Below, one piece after another: positions 51,101-61,891 of a stretch of 64,000 nucleotides of DNA; positions within the stretch are counted from its first letter, which is position 1, and each line of letters begins with the position of its first letter. A program made the position numbers and the translations under genes. This DNA comes from Vanessa cardui (taxonomy: Eukaryota; Arthropoda; Insecta; Lepidoptera; Nymphalidae), in NCBI RefSeq assembly GCF_905220365.1, contig NC_061134.1:4045001-4109000 (forward strand), read 5' to 3'. The notes beneath the pieces are model-generated. The model was not told where the DNA came from and ran no database searches. It worked only from the letters and a program-made list of their open reading frames with translations.

Positions 51101-51900
51101 CACAGTCACAAAGGGTATCATTGAAAAATCAGCATTGGGTTTTAATCCAACATAAGAGCTGAATGATTCACCTTTTCGGGACACATCGCGATTGCAGACA
51201 TCATAAGTTAATACTTTTATTGTTTATCTTTTTAGTTAATGTTGTTAGTTAATGATAAATGTTTCCTCTGGTTTTATTTTTTTGTGTTTTTATTTTTTTA
51301 ATAATTATGTTTGTAATGTATGTTTATCCTGAATAAACAGTTTCTTATTCTTATTCTAAAGAAAGTAGCCTATGTCCTTTCTTGGTGGTGAAATGGCGAC
51401 ATACAGATGACAGATAGCCAACAGACAGTGTAAGTTAAAAACGACAAACAGACGACAGACAGACAACAGACAGTGTAAGTGGCTAAAGAACTTGTGAAAA
51501 TCAGACGCAACGACAATGCTACAAACATCTAGACCCAAGACAATATAGAAAACTAATGAACTTTTTGTATATACTTGAGTCGAACCCTCGGAGTGGCGTA
51601 CCCATGAAAACTGGTGTATTATTTAACTACTCGACCACGGATGATCACAATAATACTTAGTAAGAGCATTTTCATGTAAAACGTGTTAACTGTTTCTAGT
51701 TTAACTTCACATCGAATCAATGATTGTATATTCACTCAAATGTATCCAGATGATTTACCATCGAGTGCGTCCATGATCTTAAAGTGTTCCTTGGCATTGA
51801 AAGAAGTCCAGCAGTCATTTTTACATTGAACAACTACATTTATCGCAAAAACTCCGATCGCAAATAATACTCTATTTGAAATCATTGCTTTCCGTAACAT
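41398..51900 (-). CDS. Secreted two-domain takeout/JHBP-like (TULIP-fold) protein with repeat-bearing C-terminal tail (gene X)
   Basis: Twelve exons, high to low: 51900-51759, 50998-50925, 49989-49865, 49447-49259, 48958-48844, 48253-48202, 47091-46989, 46569-46431, 43841-43707, 43564-43407, 42629-42490 and 41918-41398. They sum to 630 residues, with every phase agreeing. Residues 1-26 form a signal peptide (basic start, then VLFAIGVFAINVVVQC). Domain 1 (about 30-266) includes NLSDLHLFGSYDLTIA; domain 2 (about 267-457) includes GVLRGLDSIYRRAIA and VVGFSDLKLIYRYDAI, reminiscent of Group 7 allergen/JHBP-like domains. From residue 457 a polar tail repeats REDNMLVNI and then SRDDxPxPxYEGS, and ends very basic (KRSVNHFKKSVKRNT). 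It is likely an extracellular carrier of hydrophobic ligands; function is not proven. It starts head to head with gene Z. Introns hold SINEs and a foldback element. Confidence 0.85.
41600..41860 (-). repeat. In-frame tandem repeats in the C-terminal tail of gene X
   Basis: ACCAACATATTATC recurs at 41600, 41729 and 41843 (spacing 129 and 114 bp, both multiples of three). Each unit encodes REDNMLVN, a variable FEAALxxSN part and SRDDxPxPxYEGS. Length differs by codons only, as expected if the tail is under selection to stay open. Confidence 0.85.
44190..44870. repeat. Cluster of dispersed repeats in intron 8 of gene X
   Basis: A TCACATTAGAAACCTCTTTG segment matches the element at 45166-45425. 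It is followed at 44646 by TTTTCAACCGACTTCAAAAA, a poly-T stretch and a GGACCGATTTTGATAATTTT block that I recognise as common repeat ends in insects. No open frame. Confidence 0.5.
45166..45425 (-). repeat. Dispersed repeat ending in CTAGCGACCCGCCCCGAC
   Basis: ACTAGCGACCCGCCCCGACT starts the plus-strand reading, and the far end has AACCGCATCAAAATCCGTTG. The same sequence in the other orientation is at 53045-53300 (GTCGGGGCAGGTCGCTAGTT), and a diverged copy is at 44190-44400. Confidence 0.6.
45761..46348. mobile_element. Foldback element with 223-bp inverted arms
   Basis: The left arm 45761-45983 and right arm 46126-46348 are nearly perfect reverse complements and equal in length. They flank a 142-bp core with no open frame. 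Matching points include AGAAAAACCGACTTCAAAC against GTTTGAAGTCGGTTTTTCT, and GGAGTCGGTGTCAGCCA against TGGCTGACACCGGCTCC. It is intronic in gene X, 82 bp from exon 8. It looks like a non-autonomous DNA transposon; the superfamily is not evident. Confidence 0.85.
47124..47440 (+). repeat. tRNA-headed SINE (family A), full length with (TTG)n tail
   Basis: The head GTCGCGATGGCCTAGTGGTT and GATTGCGGGTTCAAACCCAG carry A- and B-box-like sequence. The body includes CAGCGGTGAAAGAAAACATC, CCAACCCGCATTGGAACAGC and GCCCAGCAGTTGGAATTTGC. The tail is about eight TTG units. It is the best copy in the window and lies just outside exon 7 of gene X. Confidence 0.85.
48053..48114. repeat. (TA)n microsatellite
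   Basis: About 30 uninterrupted TA units lie in an intron of gene X. Confidence 0.95.
48630..48825 (-). repeat. Dispersed repeat family B copy, reversed
   Basis: CCACCAACCTTGGGAACTAA, then CGGAACACAACAATACTGAG and GGGCTTACACAAGGCTCTGC, are the reverse of the family B blocks. It abuts exon 5 of gene X and extends that exon's open frame spuriously. Confidence 0.65.
50335..50630 (-). repeat. tRNA-headed SINE (family A), reversed
   Basis: The plus-strand reading has GCCTCCTCTCCCTTTGAGGA, CACGCTGTTCCAATGCGGGT and, at the far end, TTTCAACCCGCAATCATCGG and CTAACCACTGGGCCATCTCG, the reverse of the head. It lies in intron 2 of gene X. Confidence 0.8.
51572..51642 (-). repeat. Fragment of tRNA-derived SINE (family C)
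   Basis: The plus-strand GAGTGGCGTACCCATGAAAA and CTACTCGACCACGG match, in reverse, the tRNA-like head of the SINE at 21308. Only about 70 bp remains. It lies in intron 1 of gene X. Confidence 0.6.
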
Positions 51901-52079
51901 TGTTTTGCAAAGAGTGATATTAAAAACGTTACTTTATCGAATAATTTCACAAATCATTGAAATAATGAATTTCTATTCCAATCAGTGACTTTGCTATTCC
52001 GTTTTTTTTTAATTAAAATTCCACGTTAAGGATATAAAGTAATCTCGTTTTCGACTTTCTCTACTGATTATAAACATAA
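51901..52079. promoter_or_regulatory. Bidirectional promoter region between genes X and Z
   Basis: The start codons of X (minus, 51900) and Z (plus, 52080) are 179 bp apart, so both promoters and 5' UTRs must lie in or just around this stretch. Part of it (GAATTTCTATTCCAATCAGT and AATTAAAATTCC, about 51965-52022) recurs upstream of gene W at about 62805-62858. No TATA box is clear. Confidence 0.65.
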
Positions 52080-55000
52080 ATGTGCAAAATATTATTTTTT
52101 TGGTATTTAACATGTATATTAAGCGTGGAATCAGCAACATTGGATGGAAAAGTTCAGCAGTATTTTTCAAGTGGTAAGAAAAGATCCCAAATACTTTTAA
52201 GAAAAATTTGGGTACAATAATGATTTAAAGAATAACTAAATAAAGAGCATATTTAAAAAAAAGTTGAGTTTATATCTTTCTTAAACACAAATTTTAGTCT
52301 CGTTTTTAAAACGTTTTCACGCGGTTCTCCTCAAGTGAGGAATATGTGTGACACGAGACTCTGATCTAGAACTGGTAATGATGATGGAATCATTTACATG
52401 TAACGTGACGTTTCTTCCACATCATGGGCAAATGCTGTCTGACAGTACAGTTGTGTGACCAACGGGAGCTATTCTTTCCTCATATCTAGTAATATGATTA
52501 CATATTTAATGTGTATAGAATAGTATGATTACATATTTGCACTATATTGATTTTACTTGTAGATGTACTTAGGGCTTTTCAAAAACAATGGCAGGAAAGC
52601 AGGAAATCGTTCGAAAACGCAATCGTATCGGTAAGTTAATGACAATAACACAACACAAACATGTACTTGGCATTAATTAATTTTTAAGTAACACATCATA
52701 CGCTGATTCAAAAATCTAAATACGAGTAACTGGTGTTATGGCAATTTGGGCTCGGAAAAGCTAAGGTTACTGATCCAGAAGGGTAAGCAGAAACCGGGCC
52801 CGAGGTCGACAATAACTCAATATCAAGTACAGATACACTATTATCGTAGAGTCATGTTCATCATCATCATCATCATCATCAGCCCGTACCCGTCCACTGC
52901 TGAACATAGGCCTCTCCAAGTGCACGCCAATGTGGTCTTTCTCCGGCTACTCGCATCCAGCTCCTGCCTGCCGCCTTGCGTAAATCGTCACTCCACCGTG
53001 CCTGAGGACGTCCTAGAGACACGTTATTGACTGTCAATCATTATATAGTATAAAACAAAGTCACTTACTACCGTCTGTTCCTATGTATGCTTAGATCTTT
53101 AAAATACGGATCGGATTTTGATGCGGTTTTTTTGATAGATAGAGTGATTCGAGAAGAAGGTTTTTGTATATAATAATACATGGACAATTTAGTAAAGAGA
53201 CACTGTAAATTTTAGAAGATGTTGTGAATAACAAATTCTAAAGTATATTTTGGTATAAATTTTCGTACCCGTATGAAGTCGGGGCAGGTCGCTAGTTTAA
53301 GATATGAGTCAATCGAAAATAGTGAGCAAACTTGTACGAAGAACTCTTGTTTACACAATATTGTTTGAATTTCAGGCATTAAAGGATACATATGGGTACA
53401 GAGGGATGAACGTATATGTGAGGCGAGCGGCGGATTCGCTTCGTTTGTCTAAAGGATTATTTTTAAACGACAATGTCGTTGATGTGTAAGTGGATTTTAT
53501 ATGACTGTCAATGAAATTTTTACTAACAAATTGAGGATGGCATACAACAAAGGCATAAATTCATACGTGCGCTATGTTTGTGTGAGTGCATTCTTATTGT
53601 ATTTTATTTCATTTGTTTCTAGGGAAAGCACCTATTTACATCATATCTGTTATCTATTTGACCTACATTATTTTTCGCTCTAGTTTACATATTACATTAC
53701 ATTTATTATATAAACAAAAAAAAAAAAACTCAAAAAACCTATATATGTTAAATCAAAATCTAACAAACTAACAATCAGCATTGGAGCAATGCTTTGAGCT
53801 CCAAATATTATTCTCAAAATAGAGGCCTTTGTCCAACAATGAGACATTTTCTAGCTGTTGATTTACTTTTACTTATTTCCATCTTTTTTATTTTATAATT
53901 AATCAAACGAAAACTCAAAATATGTTCGGTTTCAATCAATATTCTTATTTTTTTAAATAATGGTGTTTAAATTTTGTTCGTCTATTGTAGGCTTTTATAT
54001 GATATGTCCCTCTCGAGCATACCTCATCTCGACATGCCGGAGGTGACATTCGCGCTCGCTTCCAATGTCCTGAAGCTGGAGGCTGGTCTGAGCCAAATGA
54101 TAGTGACCTCCTCATTCGTGGTGTTTAGGAATGAGTCTGATATTTTAAATAGCGAGCCTGAAAATCCATATGAAAAATCACCATTCACTTACGAGCAAGT
54201 TGGTAATACTGGAATGTTAGCGTAAGTTTGCAATTATATATTATATATAGGATTTTGATTAATTCCATCCCTAAGGGGATAAAGCACGAGATGAAAGTTT
54301 GTATGAATCTTCTTAAATTTTAGACTGATTAAAATGAAATTAAAGATTGGAGCTACCATAATCCCTTATTTTATCCCCCAAAATATATATATGTATATGT
54401 AAGATACTCCAAGAAAGGATAGGCTACTTTTTTGCCTAAAACATGACAACCAACACAGTCGAACATATAGTTAAAAAAATGTAAATAAATTACATAAAGC
54501 GATAAAATAAAACAAAAAAGTAACTATTCGAAAAGTTTACCATAATTCTTAACAATAGAATAAGCAATGAGATCTTTGCATTATCGAAACCTCCATTTTC
54601 TGACAATGGCGTAGAAGTCAAGGACTGTTGCAGTTACAAACACGGCTTCAGCTCTGCATAAATGTAACTGCTTCATTCAAAATCGATATTACTTTTACTT
54701 ATTCTCATTGCAAAGTGACAACGCTACTTCATAAACATTATCCACAACGCTCTTTTACATATGGTAAAATCACTGGCAAAAAGCATCGAACACCTTTACC
54801 CCATTAGAGTAGCTGGCGAACATGTGTGCTACCATCTTAGTCCACACTGAGAGAACCCTGTGCTCGCCTCCCCTCTTCATAACTCGGTAGCCGGTTTATA
54901 TCTTCTTTGAGAATATTATCCAAGTACATAAAAAATTTAAAGGCCTGAACAGAAAATTTAGTCTAAAATACTAGGAGAACCGTCACCGGAAAAATATTAA

Positions 55001-58000
55001 ATGAGCATTTTTGTTTACACTACATTCTATTAGAGCTCTGATGTTTAATAAACTGGTAACAAAATTCAGCAGTTTTCTAGGTCTATTTACTTAGGCAAAT
55101 TGACGAAAAAAGAAGACTTTGACGATTTTGACAGAAGAGATCTTGGTATATCTTTCTTTTTCAATAATAGCCGCTTGTTGATGTATGGACATACTAAAAA
55201 GGTCCGGTCAAGTAAGCCCTCATACGTAGTCAGTAGAGAATGCGTCACCCTTTTTCTCATAGTTATTCATATCAAAATCTCTATAAGTTTAGAACCTTGA
55301 TAGCTATCTACCAGACGACCTGTTAAAAATATAATTAGTATTCAGCAACCAGTAGTAGAGTATTTATATATTTTATTTGTTATATTATTTTAGAATCGTT
55401 GCAGATGGTTGTAAATTGACTGGCTTTACATTGGCAAAAATGAGCGGCCAGTCGATTAACTTAGGGCATGATACCTTCCGAGTGAAAGACTGCACATTTA
55501 GCGTTGAGGTAAAACGTTTTTTTGATTGACTAATACTTTCATTCATTCATTCGGTTATTTTACAAAATAGCATTTCTAGTAACTGGTTATTATAGAATAT
55601 CGTGTACTATTAACAGATATCTTCGCGTTATCAAGGAATAGCTCCAGTTATAGCGCCATATTTTTCGAAAAAGCAAGGTAATAAATTTTGACTTAATGTA
55701 ATATGGACACCCGGACACGTTATGCTTTATTAAAGTTATTCATTTCGGGATATTTACCATGTTCTTTATTTTTGTTCGGTGGATATATCTCTATATTTCG
55801 ACATTATCTACGAATGTGTTGTTCACGAGGCTGAAGTTTGCGGGTCGATGTTGATAATGTTAGAAGTGTACTTTCTACTACCTCTACTACCTACCTACTT
55901 TCTCGTATGCTTGCTACGTAAAACAATAATAAAAAGAGGTAAATATCCCGAAATGAATAACTTTAATAATAAAAATAACCATGTTAATTTAAAAACTTTA
56001 TGCTTTATTAATTTTAAAGGTAAAGCGGTCGAGTTTATGCTGACGAAGCCGATACGCTCAGAGCTGATGCCGAAACTGCAAGCGGCCGTGTTTACTTATA
56101 TCAATACATCGCTCATATTTGGTGATCACTTAGCCAAATTTCGGTAAATATTTACGTATGCTTTGCTAACTATGAATTATTATCAGGAACAAAATATTTA
56201 AAAAAAAGACTTCGAATTGTATTTTTTTTAATTCGAAATACCCAAAAATCAGCCTTGAAATTTTAAGGTTGTGTCTACATTAGTGGGTTTTTAATATTGT
56301 ATAATATTGAAAGCACTGTTTCCTCTTTCATAACTTATATATTCTATCAATAGAAGTAAACATCTCATCTTGTTTGTTAACTTTTAGTGTCTGTAGTGGT
56401 ATAACTAGATTATAAATTCAAAGATAATTGATCTGTTGTATTTTAACTGGTGTTCCACGGTTTATTTTTGAACGTAGCCGGAGTCTGCTTTATTTTCGGC
56501 CCTTGCCACAGCCGTGGTTCAAAATAAAAATGTATTTAAAACCAGTTTGTCTAGCCATCTGAAGTCTATAGAATAATCTATATTTAAAGATCGTATGGGT
56601 TAATTATTACTGGACACAATTAGGATAAGGGACTAAAACCTAACGTCATATTTTAGCTTAACTCGAACAAAATAAATATTAATACATTTTTCGTGCTTTT
56701 TAATCTTTAGTGTTGTCAAAGTCTTCATTTGATCTTCTCTAACATATGAATTTTTCTCATACTAGATTTTTTTTTCTGTGATTAGCTAATATGGGATGTA
56801 AGGGGGCGCAAATTACGTCTTAGCGCCCTAAGCCAACCTCACATCCATCCTGCCAACTAGCAAACGAGGCTCTGGCGACCGAATGATGGCGGTATAACCA
56901 TCAAAATAAACGTAGCTAAATACCACAGGCCGATGATGGGCAGCAGCATCACCGGTGCGAGTAGCTACGTTCTGCGATCGCCAACACGCCTGCCCAGCGT
57001 GGCGATTATGGGCAATATCCTCTAAATGCAGCACTCACACAAGCCACGGCCCCCAGTTCCCGGCAGCCCCGCTATTCCTCGTCATGGTGGCGATGATGGT
57101 AACGGCGGGACGAGGGGTGCTAAGAATCACTGGGCTACGGGAGGCCACCACAAACGACTGACCCTTGCGACGTACAACGGACGCACGCTACGGCTTGACT
57201 CGCATCTAGCGCAACTTGAGGTAGAACTTGGGAAAATTAGGTGGCACATATTAGGGCTATGTGAAGTCCGGAGAGAGGGAGAGGACACCGTAACCCTCGA
57301 TTCGGGCCACCTAATGTACTTCCGAGAGGGAGACCAACAATCCCAAGGTGGCGTTGGGTTTCTGGTAAATAAGTCCCTAGCTGACAACGTCGTGGAAATC
57401 TCCAGTGTGTCGAACAGGGTTGCGTACCTCATAATAAAGCTCACCGAGAGGTACAGCCTCAAGGTAGTGCAAGCGTACGCACCGACCTCGACACACTCGG
57501 ACGATGAAGTGGAAGAATTCTTCGATGATATATCGAGGGCCCTCCACTTCACCACGAAAAACCCCTACAATGTTGTCATGGGGGACTTTAACGCTAAATT
57601 GGGAGTACAGAATTGCAGCGAATCGGTAGTAGGACCCCATGGATTTAGAAGTAGGAATCATAGGGGGCAAATGCTTGTCAACTTCCTCGAACGGGAGGGG
57701 TTCTTCTTGATGAACTCCTTCTTCAAGAAACAGCCCCAAAGGAAGTGGACGTGGCAAAGCCCCGACACTATGACCAAAAATGAGATAGACTTCATCATGA
57801 CAGACAAGAGGCACATATTCAGAGACGTCTCTGTGATCAACAGGTTCAATACCGGTAGTGATCACCGACTTGTCCGAGGCTCTCTGAATATCGATTTTAG
57901 GGCCGAGCGCGTCCGTCTGATGAAGTCCACGCTCCGACCAAAGCTGCTCCAACCCATTGCGGGATCTGAAACGTTCCAGTCAAACCTGGAGAACCGATTC

Positions 58001-61000
58001 GCTGCCGTGAAAATCACAACAGACGTAAACCAGACCCTAGAAAATGTAGTTCGAATTCTCAGGGAAGAAGGTACAAGATTTTGTGGCATGCAGCGTAAGG
58101 GCAGGAAGTCCAAACTTTCAGAAGAGACTTTAGGGCTAATGAAGAAACGACGTGACGACGACGTGAAAACCCACCTGTCACTTCGTCAGAGAAGCGGCAA
58201 CTAAACCGAGAGATCAGCAAGCGCGTACGACACGACCTCCGGTGCTCCAATACTCTTACGATTGAAAGAGCAATCGAGCAGAATCGGGGGTCTAAGGTGT
58301 TCGTACAATCTCCTGGAAGGAGCCACCTGACGAAGTTGACCACATCAAGTGGAGAAGTCATTTCTTCCAAGCCGGCAGTTCTTTCGGAAGTAGAGGACTT
58401 CTACGGCCAATTATACGCATCGCATGCACCTCGACCTGATCCCGAAAATGAGGATTCTAGAGCTACATTAACACGCCATTTCTCAGAAGACCTGCCTGAA
58501 GTCAGTGTCGGCGAAATCGAGATTGCTCTTAAACAGCTTAAAAATGGAAAAGCCCCTGGAGAGGACGGTATTACTATAGAGTTATTAAAAGCAGGAGGTA
58601 ATCCGGTACTCAAGGAACTCCAAAAGCTTTTTAACTCTGTCCTCTTCGAAGGGAGAACTCCGGAGGCGTGGAGTAGGAGTGTGGTCGTCCTGTTCTTCAA
58701 AAAGTGAGACAAAACCCTGCTGAAGAACTATCGTCCCATATCCCTACTGAGTCACGTCTATAAGCTGTTTTCAAGAGTGATCACGAACCGTCTTGCGCGA
58801 AGATTTGACGAATTCCAACCCCCAAAACAGGCCGGGTCTCGGACCGGATACGCCACCATAGACCACATCCACACAGTGCGGCAGATTATACAGAAGTCCC
58901 AAGAGTATAATCGGCCCCTGTGTCTTGCATTCGTGGACTATGAGAAGGCCTTTGACTCGGTTGAAAACTGGGCTGTTCTGGAGTCCCTGCAGCGTTGCCA
59001 AGTTGATTGGCGATATATCCAAGTGATGAGATGTCTCTACGAAGCCGCCACCATGTCCGTCCGTCCGAGTACAGAATCAGCAAACAAATCCCATACCATT
59101 GCATCGAGGAGTGAGACAAGGGGACGTTATTTCCCCCAAATTGTTCACTAATGCAATGGAGGATATGTTCAAGACGCTGAACTGGAAAGGACGTGGCATC
59201 AAAATCAAAGGCGAATACATCTCTCACTTGAGATTCGCAGATGACATCGTCATCGTGGCAGAAACGCTGCAGGACCTACAACAAATGCTGAACGATCTGG
59301 CTGATTCTTCTATGCGTATCGGCCTACGGATGAACTTGGATAAAACCAAGGTCATGTTCATGATTGCGATACACGGTACCGTCCTCGAAGTTGTTCAAAA
59401 ATATGTCTACCTTGGGCAGACTTTGCGATTTGGTAGAAACAACCTTGAGGACGAGGTGAATAGAAGAATTCAGCTAGGTTAGGCAGCGTTTGGAAAATTA
59501 CGTCGAATCTTTACATCGTCGATCCCACAGTGCCTTAAGACGAAAGTCTTCAACCAGTGCGTCCTACCCGTCATGACATACGGAGCCGAAACGTGGACAC
59601 TCACGGCAAGGCTGGTCCACCAGTTTAAAGTCGCTCAGCGTGCTATGGAAAGGGCAATGCTCGGCGTTTCTCTGTGGGATCGCATCAGAAATGAGGCGAT
59701 CCGCCAGAGAACCAAAGTCATCGACATAGCCCACCGGATTAGTAAGCTGAAGTGGCAGTGGGCTGGCTATATTTGCCGCAGAACCGATAACCGTTGGGGG
59801 AAACGTGTTCTAGAGTGGAGACCGCGTCTCGGAAAACGTAGTGTAGGACGTTCTCGGGCACGGTGGAGTGACGACTTACGCAAGACGGCTGGCAGGAGCT
59901 GGATGCGAGTAGCCCAAAAACGATCTAAGTGGCGTGCAATTGGAGAGGCCTATGTCCAGCAGTGGACGGAAATGGGCTGATGGATTGGATTGGATTGGAA
60001 AGCTAATAGGCTACTATTAGACTAATCTCGGCAAAATTTGTATTGCTTTAATTTAGTGTCTGTGTTAAATAATTAATTGCTTTTGATTTCACACACAGTG
60101 AATACCAGAATAGTATATTTAAGGAGACGACAAAAAATACAACGAGATTTGTCAGCAATATCAATAATGTGACTTTAACATATCAAGAAGAATCGATAGA
60201 AATGGAGCCATTTGAGGTCTCGTATAATTACAAGGTAATGCAATAACTAATAATTGTAAAGTAATGTAAGGTAATAATGACATACCATAGTTGCATTACA
60301 AAAATATTTACCAAATGCTACAAGCAACCTAATAATATATATATATACACAATATACAGATATTGTAGTAGAAGTATTGTACATATATAACAATACTTCT
60401 ACTACAATATCTGACTAGAAAAGACAAAATCACCTTTGCACCGTTTTTTTTTGTCTTAGTTTAAACAAATTTTGTTGTGCTTTTGCTAATTTCTAAACCT
60501 TTGTTAACTATAAGTGTACTTTATACTGAACGCAGCTGTTAGCTCTTTCATTCAAATTTCAGTGTCCAGATGGAATCTGCGAGCAAAGTATCTCAGTAAA
60601 TGATGTCACACTAAGCGGCTTGGATACTCTGTATTCAGCACAGTCCGGTGGTCCATTCAAGTTTCAGACACCAATGATAGCTGAGGCCATTCGATTTCAT
60701 TCAATAATGGTATGTTCACAAGTATCTTTCATACTTATACCAGAAAGGTAGACTAAAATAAGTGCACTAAGATAAGTGCTCATTTTCGTCCATATACACT
60801 GTTATAAATCTAATTTTATATGTTGATGAGTTCGATAGTGTTAGTCTCTTGATAACAGCTTTTTTACCTGAAGTATAGAGTGCCCCAATGTTTAAAATGG
60901 AGAGGGGATTTTGTATTTGAAGGGCCGACTTCCCTCCTTTCAGGTCTTTCTGCTGGATTACTGTCTTTCAATTAGGGCACCCGCTAATCGTTTATTCTAC

Positions 61001-61891
61001 CACCAAGGACGTGTAGTTAGTATTGTGGTGAGCAGCCCTACGGGCACATGGGACATAACATCTCAGTTTTGACCAGTTGCCGATCCACCTGTCCACGCTA
61101 AATAGAGGAATACCAGCTTTACTAATGGGAAGAGGTTTTGCTGGCTGTCATAATATTCTACTTCGACAAAAATGTTTATTTCTATGTATTTGCTTTATAA
61201 TTTTGTATCGTTGTCAGGTTAACGGACACATGTTATACAATAATCATAATTCAAAATTGGACCACGAATTTTTCGCTGAAATTAAAGATGCCACAGTTAA
61301 TTTCCAAATCGATCTGACTAAGTACGAGCCAACTTTTAATTTTATGAACTGGAGGTAAAGTATAAGAAATATTTTAAATGATTCTCAATGATTTCAAATT
61401 TCCTTTCACAAACAACTTTATCTTGACCGAAATGATTAATAATTTAAATAGACCTTGAAGATATATTGTTATGTGCTCAACGTGTGTTTCCAAGACATCG
61501 AAAGCTCATCAGTGAAGTAAAACATGGAGAAAAAACCTGTAAGCAGTGTAAATAATTTGAGCAACATGGTGATATAAGCTACGATCTTCTCTTTAAATGA
61601 AAAAGAGGTCTTAGTCCACCAAAGAGAAATTTACAGGATTCTTCTTACTTCATAAAGGGAATATGGGCACTTTTTTTTTACACCAATATATTTGTTTTCA
61701 GAACAGTGGAAGGTTCGGTGATTGAGCGGAAAACTCATTTACACGACCGATTTGGGGCGAATGCATTCATGAATGGCTACTTAATAAACAAAGTACCTAG
61801 CGTTCTAGAACAGCATCTGCTAGATATGTACGTTAAGTTCAGAAATTCGACCGACCAAAAATTATCCAATGTTAATGTGCATTGTCATTAA
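52080..61891 (+). CDS. Secreted two-domain takeout/JHBP-like (TULIP-fold) protein (gene Z)
   Basis: Eleven exons: 52080-52173, 52563-52630, 53376-53485, 53991-54221, 55394-55508, 55617-55677, 56020-56143, 60099-60234, 60563-60709, 61218-61354 and 61702-61891, totalling 470 residues. The start MCKILFFWYLTCILSVESA is a signal peptide. Phases are 1-0-2-2-0-1-2-0-0-2, as in gene X, and the 115-nt exon (55394-55508) has the same length in X and Y. Domain 1 includes DMPEVTFALASNVLKLEAGL; domain 2 includes SISVNDVTLSGLDTLYSAQS and ATVNFQIDLTKYEPTF. Compared with X it lacks the repeat tail. It is likely secreted and binds a hydrophobic ligand, inferred from fold-type motifs only. Intron 7 carries a 3.2-kb LINE, and intron 2 an opposing LINE fragment. 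AATAAA follows at 61972. Confidence 0.85.
52857..53022 (-). mobile_element. 3' fragment of an RTE-type LINE
   Basis: On the plus strand (CAT)n is followed by AGCCCGTACCCGTCCACTGC, TGCACGCCAATGTGGTC and CGTCACTCCACCGTGCC. These are the reverse of the 3' coding end of the LINE at 56792-60000 (GGCACGGTGGAGTGACGACT, AGCAGTGGACGGAAATGGGC). The TGATGATG tail marks a different subfamily. It lies in intron 2 of gene Z and is 5'-truncated. Confidence 0.8.
53045..53300 (+). repeat. Dispersed repeat ending in GGTCGCTAGT
   Basis: GGATTTTGATGCGGTTTTTT and GTATGAAGTCGGGGCAGGTC match the reverse of 45166-45425. It ends 75 bp before exon 3 of gene Z. Confidence 0.6.
56792..60000 (+). mobile_element. RTE-like non-LTR retrotransposon, full length with target-site duplication
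   Basis: The 8-bp direct repeat AGCTAATA flanks the element at 56784-56791 and 60001-60008. The 3' end is (GGATT)n with no poly(A), as usual for the RTE group. The single coding unit holds an AP endonuclease and a reverse transcriptase. It lies in intron 7 of gene Z in the same orientation as the gene. The clear target repeat and modest damage suggest a fairly young insertion that is no longer able to move on its own. Confidence 0.88.
57026..59980 (+). pseudogene. Broken endonuclease/reverse transcriptase ORF of the RTE-like element
   Basis: The endonuclease part (57026-58204) retains LATYNGRTL, GDFNAKLG and SDHRLV. The reverse transcriptase retains AFVDYEKAFDSV (motif A), GVRQGDVISP (motif B) and FADDIVIV (motif C). 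The reading frame shifts near 58195-58297 and again near 59090, and in-frame stops occur at 58705 and 59480. All parts are otherwise present in order. Confidence 0.88.
60357..60413. other. Perfect 24-bp inverted repeat with 9-nt loop
   Basis: The left arm 60357-60380 and right arm 60390-60413 are exact reverse complements, separated by ACATATATA. It lies in the short intron (60235-60562) between exons 8 and 9 of gene Z, so it would be transcribed with the gene. The stem is about the length of a miRNA duplex, though the perfect match is unusual for a miRNA precursor. A small palindromic transposon remnant is the main alternative. Confidence 0.7.

Noticed and set aside
52143..52172. Ten-codon first exon of gene Z beginning MEKFSSIFQV
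   Set aside because: The other frame gives a signal peptide starting at 52080, ends in phase 1 like gene X, joins a good exon at 52563, and matches gene W.
55100..55300. 66-codon frame in intron 4 of gene Z
   Set aside because: Charged start but no family resemblance, and the flanking exons join in phase without it.
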